Below, one piece after another: positions 33,101-40,133 of a stretch of DNA of 64,000 bases (within the stretch, counting starts at the first letter, position 1; each line of letters starts with the position of its first letter). Made by a program: the position numbers and the translations under genes. This DNA is from Ruminococcus flavefaciens ATCC 19208 (lineage in GTDB: Bacteria > Bacillota > Clostridia > Oscillospirales > Ruminococcaceae): positions 123,002 through 187,001 of the forward strand of contig NZ_KI912491.1 of assembly GCF_000518765.1 (NCBI RefSeq), given 5' to 3'. The notes below the pieces were generated by a model. It saw nothing but the letters and a program-made list of their open reading frames with translations, was not told the DNA's origin and searched no databases.

Positions 33101-33664
33101 GATGTAAACATCATGGTATTCGATACCGAGGTTTACTCAAATACAGGCGGACAGGCTTCCAAGTCATCCAACATCGGTCAGGTAGCACAGTTCGCAGCAG
33201 CAGGTAAGGCAATCGCTAAGAAGCGCCTTGCTGATATCGCTATGAGCTATGGCTACATCTATGTTGCACAGATCGCTATGGGTGCTGACATGAACCAGAC
33301 TCTCAAGGCAATCAAGGAAGCTGAGTCTTATCCGGGCCCATCACTCATCATCGGCTATGCACCTTGTGAGATGCACTCCATCAAGGGCGGTATGACTAAC
33401 TGTCAGGCTGAGATGGAGAAGGCTGTTAAGTGCGGCTACTGGAACAACTTCCGTTATGATCCACGTCTGGCTGCTGAGGGCAAGAACCCATTCCAGCTCG
33501 ATTCTAAGGCTCCAACAGAGTCTTATCAGGACTTCATCATGAACGAGGCTCGTTACAGCGCACTCACACGTTCATTCCCAGACCGTGCTAAGGAGCTCTT
33601 CGAGAAGGCAGAGAAGACTGCTGCTAATCGTTACGAGTACCTCACAAAGCTCGCTGAGAAGTAA
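30131..33664 (+). CDS. nifJ: Pyruvate:ferredoxin (flavodoxin) oxidoreductase
   Basis: A 1177-residue single-chain enzyme that converts pyruvate and CoA to acetyl-CoA, CO2 and reduced ferredoxin. Domains: YPITPSSPMADYVDQW (domain I), a central CoA and gamma region, two 4Fe-4S sites (CAKCNKCSFVCPH and CMGCGVCIGVCP), a proximal cluster cysteine set (GSCAGCAETSYA), and the TPP site GDGWAYDIGFGGLDHV with DTEVYSNTGGQASK. Codon use is strongly biased (many CTC, GGT, GCT), as expected for a highly expressed fermentation gene. It is monocistronic. Confidence 0.98.
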   Translation: MAIKRKMKTMDGNNAAAYVSYAFTEVAGIYPITPSSPMADYVDQWSAQGVKNIFGTTVKVEEMQSEAGAAGTVHGSLNAGALTTTYTASQGLLLMIPNMYKIAGELLPCVFHVSARCVASHALNIFGDHSDVYACRQTGFAMLAETNPQEVMDLAAVAHLASIKSRVPFINFFDGFRTSHEIQKIAVWDYEDLKEMCDMDSVKAFRDRALNPENPTMRGSHENGDIFFQHREACNSYYNAVPGIVEEYMNKVNAKLGTDYKLFNYYGAADAERVIVAMGSICDVAEEVIDYLNKKGEKVGIVKVRLFRPFSAEKLVEAIPATVKTIAVLDRTKEPGSLGEPLYLDVVAALNATGRNGIKVIGGRYGLGSKDTPPASVFAVYAELAKADPKPQFTLGIVDDVTNLSLAEEDAPNTAAEGTIECKFWGLGGDGTVGANKDSIKIIGDHTDKYVQAYFQYDSKKTGGITISHLRFGDKPIKSPYYINKADFVACHNPSYILKGYKMVNDVKPGGVFLINCQWKPEELDQHLTADTKQYIAKNNIQLYLVNAIDLAQEIGLGKRTNTILQSAFFSLSKVLPEAEAIGYMKEKAQKFMKKGIEIVQMNEKAIDAGANAYVKVDVPAEWANAVDNSAPAKLEGPEKLVKMVDGIMNPVGKMLGDTLPVSAFSDHVDGTFEQGASAYEKRGVAVMVPEWNQDTCAKCNKCSFVCPHATIRPFALTEAEVAAAPENIKIAPKPIVKSEYKYTLAVSAMDCMGCGVCIGVCPTKSLKMVPRESQEPQQAVFDYCVAKVTEKTDVATDATVISSQYKKPLLEFSGSCAGCAETSYARLITQLFGSRMYISNATGCSSIWGGPAATSPYTVDANGHGPAWANSLFEDNAEHGLGMYLGQKAIRERLIEEIKEVAASDKASAEFKAAADEYLATVNDGAKNTAATAALVAELEKCADKCDKCADILANKNYLSKKSVWIFGGDGWAYDIGFGGLDHVLATGEDVNIMVFDTEVYSNTGGQASKSSNIGQVAQFAAAGKAIAKKRLADIAMSYGYIYVAQIAMGADMNQTLKAIKEAESYPGPSLIIGYAPCEMHSIKGGMTNCQAEMEKAVKCGYWNNFRYDPRLAAEGKNPFQLDSKAPTESYQDFIMNEARYSALTRSFPDRAKELFEKAEKTAANRYEYLTKLAEK

Positions 33665-33770
33665 GCAGCGTGACGCTGCACCCGTCCACGTTAACGCTCG
33701 TAAACTCGCTTACTCTCTGCAAAACGGGTAGTCTGCTTTCGCTTACGGCGGTTTAACGTGAATTATGCAC
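33665..33770 (+). repeat. Inverted fragment of the 95-base repeat family
   Basis: Directly after the stop codon, GCAGCGTGACGCTGCACCC is the exact reverse complement of the end of the solo copy at about 1521-1539. It is followed by GTTAACGCTCGT, which also occurs in the 5' leader of the same gene (about 30064), and by GCTTACGGCGG-type sequence. Confidence 0.55.
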
Positions 33771-33787
33771 ATATGAATAGAAAATTA

Positions 33788-33825
33788 CTCCCCGATACGC
33801 ACAGGTATCGGGGAGTTTTATTTTA
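33788..33825. terminator. Terminator between the oxidoreductase gene and the convergent operon
   Basis: ACTCCCCGATA pairs with TATCGGGGAGT, followed by TTTATTTT on the plus strand. Confidence 0.88.
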
Positions 33826-34251
33826 CATTTTTTTATTAAAGTAAATAAGTGAGCCGAGATAAATAAACATATAAATGCCTAATGCTGCTGCTAGGACCGC
33901 ATAGGCGACGTTGTTGATGTATGAAAATACTATAGTAGCAATGCCAAGAAGAACAATTGTAAACAGCGATGTAAAATTAGCAGCTCTGAGCTGTACGGCA
34001 ACTGCACGCTCATCAGTATTGCGGATATACCAGTCTTTAAATGACTTCTCATCTTTGAGAGCTTTTTTCATACGCAGGATATTCATTATCAGTATTATAA
34101 TACCACCTGCAAAGAAGCCGATATTTGTTTCACCATGAATGGTTCCGCGGCGCTCCAAAGATTGAAGAGTTATCAGCGCAACAACAAGTACAACTGTTAA
34201 GATACTGCATAGTATTATTCTTGTTTTAAGCTTACTTCTGAATTCTTCCAT
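33823..34251 (-). CDS. Four-helix membrane protein paired with an XRE regulator
   Basis: A 142-residue protein with hydrophobic segments at about 12-30, 43-60, 93-112 and 115-135. A conserved-looking middle KDWYIRNTDERAVAVQLRAANF separates the pairs of helices. It resembles DUF2178-like membrane proteins that accompany small XRE regulators in Firmicutes. Function unknown. It is the last gene of a three-gene operon with the regulator 11 bases upstream. Confidence 0.75.
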   Translation of the reverse strand: MEEFRSKLKTRIILCSILTVVLVVALITLQSLERRGTIHGETNIGFFAGGIIILIMNILRMKKALKDEKSFKDWYIRNTDERAVAVQLRAANFTSLFTIVLLGIATIVFSYINNVAYAVLAAALGIYMFIYLGSLIYFNKKM

Positions 34252-34262
34252 AGTTATCCTCC

Positions 34263-34469
34263 TTAAAGATTTTCTTCTCCCTCGAATATGAACAGTTCCT
34301 CTATGGTGACTCCGAAAAACTGCGCCGCCTTGTGAGCAAGAGTGAGGGACGCGTTGTATTTTCCGTTTTCCAGTGATATGATAGTCTGCCGCGTGACACT
34401 GAGAGCGTCCGCAAGCTCCTGCTGCGTGACCTTTCGGGCTTTGCGCAGTTCCTGAATCTTATTTTTCAT
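34263..34469 (-). CDS. XRE-family transcriptional regulator (YgzD-like)
   Basis: A 68-residue single helix-turn-helix protein: KIQELRKARKVTQQELADAL, VTRQTIISLENGKYNASL and AHKAAQFFGVTIEELF are typical of the short XRE family. ATG 34469 was chosen; upstream codons come from the overlapping small gene. Paired GTAAAGT palindromes around the operon promoter suggest it represses itself and the membrane-protein gene behind it. Confidence 0.92.
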   Translation of the reverse strand: MKNKIQELRKARKVTQQELADALSVTRQTIISLENGKYNASLTLAHKAAQFFGVTIEELFIFEGEENL

Positions 34470-34584
34470 GCTCTTTCTCCTTTTTCTTTTCACTATCACT
34501 ACAAACTGCGAAGTACGCAATTGCAACACTGTATGCCACCCACGGCATTGCTGCATCTATAAAATCTTTTGTTACCCCGAACAT
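34459..34584 (-). CDS. Small single-helix membrane peptide
   Basis: A 41-residue protein: a helix AAMPWVAYSVAIAYFAVC and a highly charged tail (SEKKKEKEHEK). ATG 34584 follows GGGAGG by 8 bases. It overlaps the XRE start by 11 bases and is the first gene of the operon. Small proteins of this kind often accompany short XRE/membrane-protein pairs; function unknown. Confidence 0.75.
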   Translation of the reverse strand: MFGVTKDFIDAAMPWVAYSVAIAYFAVCSDSEKKKEKEHEK

Positions 34585-34603
34585 TAAATTACCTCCCTTT
34601 GGT

Positions 34604-34674
34604 GTAAAGTATACTTTACTTCTTCTATGATTATAGTATAGCACGCTTTACATTTTTTGTCAAGTGCACTTTAC
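34604..34674 (-). promoter_or_regulatory. Promoter with two matching operators for the XRE operon
   Basis: On the minus strand TTGACA (34658-34663), 17 bases, TATACT (34635-34640). GTAAAGTATACTTTAC (34604-34619) is a perfect palindrome downstream of the start point. GTCAAGTGCACTTTAC (34659-34674) overlaps the -35 box and matches it at 13 of 16 positions. Confidence 0.85.
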
Positions 34675-34697
34675 ATATTTTTATATTTTAACATAGC

Positions 34698-34728
34698 AAA
34701 GCTCCCCGACATCATATCGGGGAGCTTT
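34698..34728 (-). terminator. Terminator-like hairpin after the 34798-35184 gene
   Basis: AAAGCTCCCCGA pairs with TCGGGGAGCTTT. The sequence resembles the hairpins at 4974 and 33788. The T tail on the minus strand is short. Confidence 0.65.
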
Positions 34729-34797
34729 GTTATTATATCAATGATAATACCTTCATTGTTTTTTCAGCGCCGCAGCACTGATATAAAGCCTGTTATT

Positions 34798-35184
34798 TTA
34801 AGCTTTGATCTCTTTGTTCTTTCTTGAATGTGCATAAGACTTGAAAAGATAATATGCGATCCAATCATAAGCAAAGACTAAAACCAGACCTACTCCTGCA
34901 TAAAGGACAAATCCTACGCCTGCCCATATCATAATAAAAGCAGCAATTATAAAGAGTCCCAGAGCAAGTGCACTTACGGCAAAACGTTTGCCGAGGTGTG
35001 TGTAGCTGTTATCAGCGACAAGATCATTCCAGAAACCTGCTGCTTTAACAGTGCAGCCAATAACAACATTGCTGAGTATCAGTATTATATCGCAATGTTT
35101 TTCGTTCAACAGAACAATTGAAATGATAAAGATAATATCCAGAATTGTAGCTAATAAAGCTTCTTTCATAATTTTTTTATTCAT
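34798..35184 (-). CDS. Four-helix membrane protein
   Basis: A 128-residue protein with helices at about 8-25, 30-48, 70-88 and 92-112 and a lysine-rich end (HSRKNKEIKA). An inner segment WNDLVADNSYTHLGKRFAV lies between helices 2 and 3. It is not assigned to a named function. Its promoter carries the same GTGAC...GTCAC operator at the same distance as the next membrane-protein gene, so the two belong to one regulon. Confidence 0.7.
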   Translation of the reverse strand: MNKKIMKEALLATILDIIFIISIVLLNEKHCDIILILSNVVIGCTVKAAGFWNDLVADNSYTHLGKRFAVSALALGLFIIAAFIMIWAGVGFVLYAGVGLVLVFAYDWIAYYLFKSYAHSRKNKEIKA

Positions 35185-35382
35185 ATGCTCACTCCCTAAA
35201 ACAAATCATCTTCAAAATGTTCCAGTATGATGCAAGCATCATCCCCTACACTGAAACACTGCATAAAAAAATTTTTGTCACCTCCGTTATAAAGATTTTT
35301 GGTCCATCTCTCTTGAATGTTTTTGCGAAAAGTACAACTCAAATCAAACATAAAAATCATGAATGAAAAAGCTGATAATATG

Positions 35383-35447
35383 ATTATACACTATAAATAT
35401 GAACAATTAAAGGCTTTTTTGTTATTTTTATAGTGACATTTGTCACT
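35383..35447 (-). promoter_or_regulatory. Promoter region with GTGACA/TGTCAC operator
   Basis: Minus-strand -10 TATAAT at 35383-35388. AGTGACATTTGTCACT at 35432-35447 ends 43 bases upstream of it. No good -35 box is seen, as expected for an activator-dependent promoter. The rest of the 318-base gap is A/T-rich without a gene. Confidence 0.6.
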
Positions 35448-35502
35448 ATTTTACGGACGAAAATAATATGGTGCGGGTTTTACGTATATAAAATAAGAAT
35501 TT

Positions 35503-35982
35503 TTATCCTGCTTTTCTGTTGCGTATCCACTTGACTATGTAGAATATCTGCCAGAAAAAACATAACGGGAAAACAGGGATAACGCAGAATACAATTCCCA
35601 TTATAACAAATGCGCTGTAAAAGCCTTCCCAGCCGTATGTTGTTGTGAAGAAAGTAAATCCGAACTTACTGCAATAAAGGCTGTATAATAACAGCAGTAA
35701 ATACGGTACATATGAAACTATAAAGGATATGGTGTATTTTTTTGAAATTGGCTTTAAGCCTGTACTTTTACGTTTTTTGATGCGATGTGAAAGTCCGAGA
35801 CCGATAAGTCCGAATACGGAAAGAAGCAGTATAACACCAAATACGGAAGCATACCCAAGTCCGAGATAATCCCACAGAGGTGCATGAAGCCCGTCCTCTG
35901 CGGCAATGCATATGCAGTGGATAAGATATATTCCTATACCGCCAAAGCAAATCCACATAAAGTTGCTGCCCTTTTTAGTCAT
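35503..35982 (-). CDS. Four-helix membrane protein
   Basis: A 159-residue protein with hydrophobic segments at about 10-27, 42-63, 84-105 and 122-148 and a short basic tail (KWIRNRKAG). No family recognised. Basic loops (SHRIKKRKSTGLK) suggest inside positions. It shares its operator type with the gene at 34798-35184. Confidence 0.7.
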   Translation of the reverse strand: MTKKGSNFMWICFGGIGIYLIHCICIAAEDGLHAPLWDYLGLGYASVFGVILLLSVFGLIGLGLSHRIKKRKSTGLKPISKKYTISFIVSYVPYLLLLLYSLYCSKFGFTFFTTTYGWEGFYSAFVIMGIVFCVIPVFPLCFFWQIFYIVKWIRNRKAG

Positions 35983-36040
35983 ATGATCATCTCCTTAAAA
36001 ACGTAAAACAGCAGTTGTTTTCTCTCCCTTTGTTAAGATG

Positions 36041-36106
36041 ATTATACTGCATAAAATGAATTTTTTAAAGATGTCATTCGTCACTTTCTCAGTGACATTC
36101 GTCACT
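36041..36106 (-). promoter_or_regulatory. Promoter region with two direct operator repeats
   Basis: Minus-strand -10 TATAAT at 36041-36046. On the minus strand AGTGACGAATG occurs twice, 21 bases apart (36070-36106). The distal copy is the full AGTGACATTCGTCACT on the plus strand (36091-36106), ending 44 bases from the -10. Two direct repeats one to two helical turns apart suit LytTR-type activators; no such regulator is seen in the window. Confidence 0.6.
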
Positions 36107-36196
36107 AAAAAGCATACGGCAAGATATACTGAAAGTTCATAACATTTCTTCTTTTTACATATAAATTAGTAAATGCAAGAGAAAGAGGTGATATGT

Positions 36197-36478
36197 TTGA
36201 AAACACAGCCAGAAGAGCGTGCGGTCATGCTCGGAAGGTATATTATCGAAAACAGGACTACTGTACGCGGTGCGGCAAAGAATTTCGGCATCTCGAAAAG
36301 CACCGTACATAAAGATGTCAGCGAAAGGCTGAGGCAGGAGGACCCAGAGCTGTACGACAAAGTGAAGGATATACTTGAAATAAACAAAAAGGAAAGACAT
36401 ATCCGCGGCGGACTTGCTACCAAGCGGAAATATGCCGAGATAGCCTGCCGCAGAAAAAATAATGTATATTATAAATAA
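36197..36478 (+). CDS. spoIIID: Sporulation transcription factor SpoIIID
   Basis: A 93-residue helix-turn-helix protein: TTVRGAAKNFGISKSTVHKDVSERL followed by the basic ERHIRGGLATKRKY tail, the SpoIIID hallmark. In Bacillus it controls mother-cell genes under SigmaE. TTG 36197 gives the same length as Bacillus SpoIIID and follows GAGGTGAT; the ATG at 36173 overlaps that site. A SigmaE-like pair, TCATAAC and CATATAAAT (36137-36166), lies upstream, as a tentative reading. Confidence 0.93.
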   Translation: MKTQPEERAVMLGRYIIENRTTVRGAAKNFGISKSTVHKDVSERLRQEDPELYDKVKDILEINKKERHIRGGLATKRKYAEIACRRKNNVYYK

Positions 36479-36480
36479 AA

Positions 36481-36510
36481 AAACAGCATCTTTTAAGATG
36501 CTGTTTTTTT
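36481..36510. terminator. Bidirectional terminator between spoIIID and the Gld-type operon
   Basis: AAACAGCATCTT pairs with AAGATGCTGTTT (loop TT). Runs of A and T on either side serve both converging units. Confidence 0.92.
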
Positions 36511-36512
36511 AT

Positions 36513-37883
36513 TTATATGCCTGCAAGTTTTTTGAATTTGATATAGAACTCGCTGAGTGAATTTCTGCCTGTGAGCATATCCTCGTCAACGTAAGCACCG
36601 ATGTACTTTCCGTCACGGAATACATAATAGTGTGAATCTTCTCCCTTTACAAGGTCAATCTTGAGTGTGCCGCCTTCCTTGAAGGTGTACTCTGCGGTCA
36701 TTGCAGGATCTTTCAGTTCGGGCTTTGCACTGACATCTGTACCTGTGAGCTTAAGTATCGCAAAAGAATTGAAGAAATTGTTGAAAGCAACATAATTCTC
36801 GGTAGAATCGAAATCAACGTCCTTGCCGTTGTATTTGCATTCCATGTTTTTGATATCAACTTCGCAGGTGTCGTTATTGTCGATGTAGCTGAACTTAAAG
36901 CTGCTGACATTATATGAGTCTGCCGAAATGTAGTTCTTTACAAGATAATCGTAGGGGAGAGCCTGTGCAATAGTAAGGTCTGCCTTGTAATAAAGCTCTA
37001 CCTGTTTGTCATCAACAAGTACGAAGCAGTATGTAGGATCATTTTCGTTTGCACTTATGAGGAGGTGATGCTCATTGCCGTCAATTCCCTTTACGACTAT
37101 ATCGCCGTATGGATCGTCAAAGCCGTATTTTGAAAGGTCATCGAGTTTTTCGTCAAGCATTTCCTCTGCTTCAAGACGTACAAGGTCGTTGAGAGCGGCT
37201 GTTACCGCAGTCTGGTCAAGTTCGAGCTCCGAATATTCTTTGGGGAGCGACCATATCTGGCTGTCTGTATCAAGTGTAAGATCACAGAGCACCTTGCCGT
37301 CCTTGTAAGTAGTTACCTCTTTGATATCATAGAGTGAGTAAGGTACTATCATCTTGTTCTTGAGAAGGAGCCTGTCGAGCTTGAGTACACTTCCGTGCTG
37401 TGCGTCAACGGCATATACATTGCTTTTGCCGTCAACGGTAACGTAGTAATAATCGCCTGTAGGGCTTTCGTTGCCTATACATATCGTATGTGTGCCCGAT
37501 GGAACGGTGATCTCGACTTTGTCGGGATCATCAAGTCCGTACATTGCGAGCTTTTCGTCTGTTACAGCACCGTAATTGGTATCAGCTTTAAGGTCTGAAA
37601 GGTATGTGCATACGAGCTGGAAATAGGTCTGGTCAAGCTTGAACTCGTCATTGGTCAGCGCCCATTCTTCATCTGTTTTCTCTGCGGTATAAACTTCATC
37701 GCCCTTTGAGAAAACGATTTTTGTGGGGCTGTACGGGTCAAAGCTGAAGAGCACATTATCTGCAAGCTCCTGTTTTGTCTGCTCTTTTTCCTTGTCCTTA
37801 TTGTTTTTTACTGCAAGGAATCCTATTACAGAACCGCAGGCAATTAAAAGAAGGACTACAAGTGCGATAATAGGTTTTTTCAT
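36513..37883 (-). CDS. DUF4340-domain protein of a Gld-type ABC transporter
   Basis: A 456-residue protein with an N-terminal membrane helix (IIALVVLLLIACGSVIGFLAV) and a large outer part of repeated DUF4340 units. Typical phrases are YSPTKIVFSKGDEVYTAEK, LTNDEFKLD, and VEITVPSGTHTICIGNESP. DUF4340 proteins are regularly encoded after GldG-like ABC components. It starts on the last base of the upstream gene, so translation is coupled. The exported substrate is unknown. Confidence 0.88.
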   Translation of the reverse strand: MKKPIIALVVLLLIACGSVIGFLAVKNNKDKEKEQTKQELADNVLFSFDPYSPTKIVFSKGDEVYTAEKTDEEWALTNDEFKLDQTYFQLVCTYLSDLKADTNYGAVTDEKLAMYGLDDPDKVEITVPSGTHTICIGNESPTGDYYYVTVDGKSNVYAVDAQHGSVLKLDRLLLKNKMIVPYSLYDIKEVTTYKDGKVLCDLTLDTDSQIWSLPKEYSELELDQTAVTAALNDLVRLEAEEMLDEKLDDLSKYGFDDPYGDIVVKGIDGNEHHLLISANENDPTYCFVLVDDKQVELYYKADLTIAQALPYDYLVKNYISADSYNVSSFKFSYIDNNDTCEVDIKNMECKYNGKDVDFDSTENYVAFNNFFNSFAILKLTGTDVSAKPELKDPAMTAEYTFKEGGTLKIDLVKGEDSHYYVFRDGKYIGAYVDEDMLTGRNSLSEFYIKFKKLAGI

Positions 37884-39391
37884 CAGGAATTTCTCCTTTT
37901 AAGCCATACGCCTACTCCGATCACAGCAAGGAGTGCAGGGATAACATAAACGATTACCATAACGCTTGTTGCTTCCTTGCTGTCCTTGAATGTCATGCGG
38001 TCGTAAGAGTTGAATTTGTTTCCGACACCGAACTGGATGTCGCTGTCATACAGCCATGTGTTGCTGAAAAGCGCGAGCATCTCGGTACCGCTTAAAGAAG
38101 GTGCGATAACATCATTGTCGATGATAGCAGTCGTACCGATAACTACCATTTTGCCGCCTGATACCTTGTTGTAAGAGTAATAGCCGAAATCAAGATCCAT
38201 ATTGCTGAGAAGCTCGTCTGCCTGCTGTGCAGTGACGTCGTCGCCGCCCATTGACTTGCTGATAGTTGAATAATTGCCTGATTCATCGGCAACATTCTTG
38301 ATTATAGATGAACGCTCTGTATAAGCTGCGCCGGGGAAGCTGTCCTCAGGGATCTCTGTAAGGCTTCTTGCGTTTGCTATACCTGCGATATACGCGCCCT
38401 GACTTATAAGCTCGTTAAGATCAGAGGTAAGATCCTGAGTGAATTCGTCGTTGTATCTTGAACCGGCGGGATATTCAACGCGGAAGTAATTCTCACTCTG
38501 CTTTGAGTCTCTGTCCTGAAGCATATTAGCGGGAAGAGATTCTGTAACGTAGTTATAGTCGAGGATAAGTCCGAATTTTTCCATTACGTCTTCTATATTG
38601 TAGAAACGTCCCTTTGTGTCGCATGGGTCTATGAGGAAGGAAAGTGCGCCGCCGTTTTCGGCATACTCGTTGAGAAGGTCTTTCTCCTTATCTGTAATAT
38701 CTTCCTTAGGACCTGCAAGGTATATTATCTTTGCATTGTCGGGGATAGCGCCTGCTTTATCGAGATCGAGCTCCTGAACGTCATAGTCGTTGGACTTGAT
38801 CTGATTTGCGTAGATAGAGAAGCTGTTGGTAATTGACTTCTCTCCGTGACCTGTAAGGAAATATACAGTCGGGAGCGAGCCGCTTGAGCAGATAGAGATA
38901 GCTGCTGCGATAAGCTCTTCACCTGCATACTGCTTCTCACCGCTTGATGACTGCTGGAATATCTTTGCACTGCTTACCTTTTTTACAACATTGTTGCATC
39001 TTACGAAGATATCACATTCTGTTGTGTCGAGAACGCCCTCGGGATCAAGCTCTTTTGCAAGAGCGGCATTTTCGTTGGGGTCAAAGCAGGTAAGGTCGAT
39101 ATTGTCGTATCCGTCCAGCTGAGTGAGTGTGTGGTAAAGCGGAAGGAATTCCGAAGCCTCAGCCTCATTGAAGTATGAAAGCTTTGAAAGATAATACAGA
39201 TCAATGTGCTTGTCGGAATTATCTGCAATGAGCTGTTTGGTCTTGTCGCTCAGGGTGTACTTCTTTGAAGGTGTCATATCGAAGCCTTTATCGTAAAAGC
39301 TTACTATAAGGTTTATCGGTATGATGATAACGAGTACGAGCAGTGCCATAATGAGGGCGATAGTATTGGTGTAATTCTTTTTCTTCTTCAT
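37883..39391 (-). CDS. GldG-like ABC transporter component
   Basis: A 502-residue protein with one N-terminal helix (IALIMALLVLVIIIPINLIV), an outer part, and a C-terminal helix (VMVIVYVIPALLAVIGVGVWL). The outer part is of the GldG/IFT52 type: PTVYFLTGHGEKS, YLAGPKEDITDKE and ENGGALSFLIDP. GldG pairs with GldF as an accessory part of ABC exporters; outside gliding bacteria its role is undefined. It lies 6 bases after the permease gene in one operon. Confidence 0.9.
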   Translation of the reverse strand: MKKKKNYTNTIALIMALLVLVIIIPINLIVSFYDKGFDMTPSKKYTLSDKTKQLIADNSDKHIDLYYLSKLSYFNEAEASEFLPLYHTLTQLDGYDNIDLTCFDPNENAALAKELDPEGVLDTTECDIFVRCNNVVKKVSSAKIFQQSSSGEKQYAGEELIAAAISICSSGSLPTVYFLTGHGEKSITNSFSIYANQIKSNDYDVQELDLDKAGAIPDNAKIIYLAGPKEDITDKEKDLLNEYAENGGALSFLIDPCDTKGRFYNIEDVMEKFGLILDYNYVTESLPANMLQDRDSKQSENYFRVEYPAGSRYNDEFTQDLTSDLNELISQGAYIAGIANARSLTEIPEDSFPGAAYTERSSIIKNVADESGNYSTISKSMGGDDVTAQQADELLSNMDLDFGYYSYNKVSGGKMVVIGTTAIIDNDVIAPSLSGTEMLALFSNTWLYDSDIQFGVGNKFNSYDRMTFKDSKEATSVMVIVYVIPALLAVIGVGVWLKRRNS

Positions 39392-39397
39392 ATCGGC

Positions 39398-40132
39398 TTA
39401 CCCCCTGTTCCAGCGTCTCTTCTCAATGGTCATATATGTCCATGAGAGGAAAACTATTATTACAGAAGCGAAGAATACCATATCCGAAAGACGAATGAAG
39501 CCTTCTGAGAAGTATGCAAATCTTGGCTGTGCTGCAAATGAATATATAACTGACTGTACCTTGGGGTACTGTGAGATGAATGCTGTGTTTGAAAAATCGT
39601 CGATGAACAGGAGCACAAACATGATTACTTCACCGATGATAGCTGCAAGGATAGGGGACTCGGTGAGGGATGAGATGAACATACCTACTGCGATATACAT
39701 GGTTCCCCAGAAGAAGATGCCGATGTAAGCGCATATAAGCTGGCTGACGATGACCTCTCCCTTCATGGCTGTTATGATCGGGAAGAAAGCAGTTCCGAGG
39801 AGCATGAAGAGGTATACGGTAACGTTTGCAAGGAATTTAGCGATAACTATCTTCAGAACGCTGACAGGTGATGTCATCAGAAGGACTTCCGTACCGTTCT
39901 TGCGCTCGTCAGCAAATGTTCTCATGGTGAGGAGAGGTATAAGGAATATGAAGTAGAGAATGACCGAATAGAACATCTCGGTGAAGGAGAATGCCCATGT
40001 GTTAGAGCCTTCAAGCTTTGCGATTCCGTTGGAAAAGCTCAGTGAAAACAGCAGCATGAAGAGTGCTGCGAAAGCGTAAGCGAAAGGAGTGTAGAAGAAT
40101 GATTGCAGCTCCTTCTTATAAATAGGAAACAT
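39398..40132 (-). CDS. ABC-2 type permease (GldF-like)
   Basis: A 244-residue protein with six hydrophobic segments, starting FPIYKKELQSFFYTPFAYAF, with LLTMRTFADERKNGTEVLL (the conserved cytoplasmic loop of ABC-2 permeases) and SPILAAIIGEVIMFVLLF. ATG 40132 was chosen: GGAGGAAG lies inside the end of the ATPase gene and the upstream codons overlap that gene. It forms the membrane channel with the ATPase. Confidence 0.92.
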   Translation of the reverse strand: MFPIYKKELQSFFYTPFAYAFAALFMLLFSLSFSNGIAKLEGSNTWAFSFTEMFYSVILYFIFLIPLLTMRTFADERKNGTEVLLMTSPVSVLKIVIAKFLANVTVYLFMLLGTAFFPIITAMKGEVIVSQLICAYIGIFFWGTMYIAVGMFISSLTESPILAAIIGEVIMFVLLFIDDFSNTAFISQYPKVQSVIYSFAAQPRFAYFSEGFIRLSDMVFFASVIIVFLSWTYMTIEKRRWNRG

Positions 40133-40133
40133 C

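Noticed and set aside
34604..34674. Toxin-antitoxin module at 33823-34584
   Set aside because: The 41-residue peptide has a membrane helix, but the order and the four-helix partner fit the common XRE/membrane-protein operons better; no toxin family is recognised.
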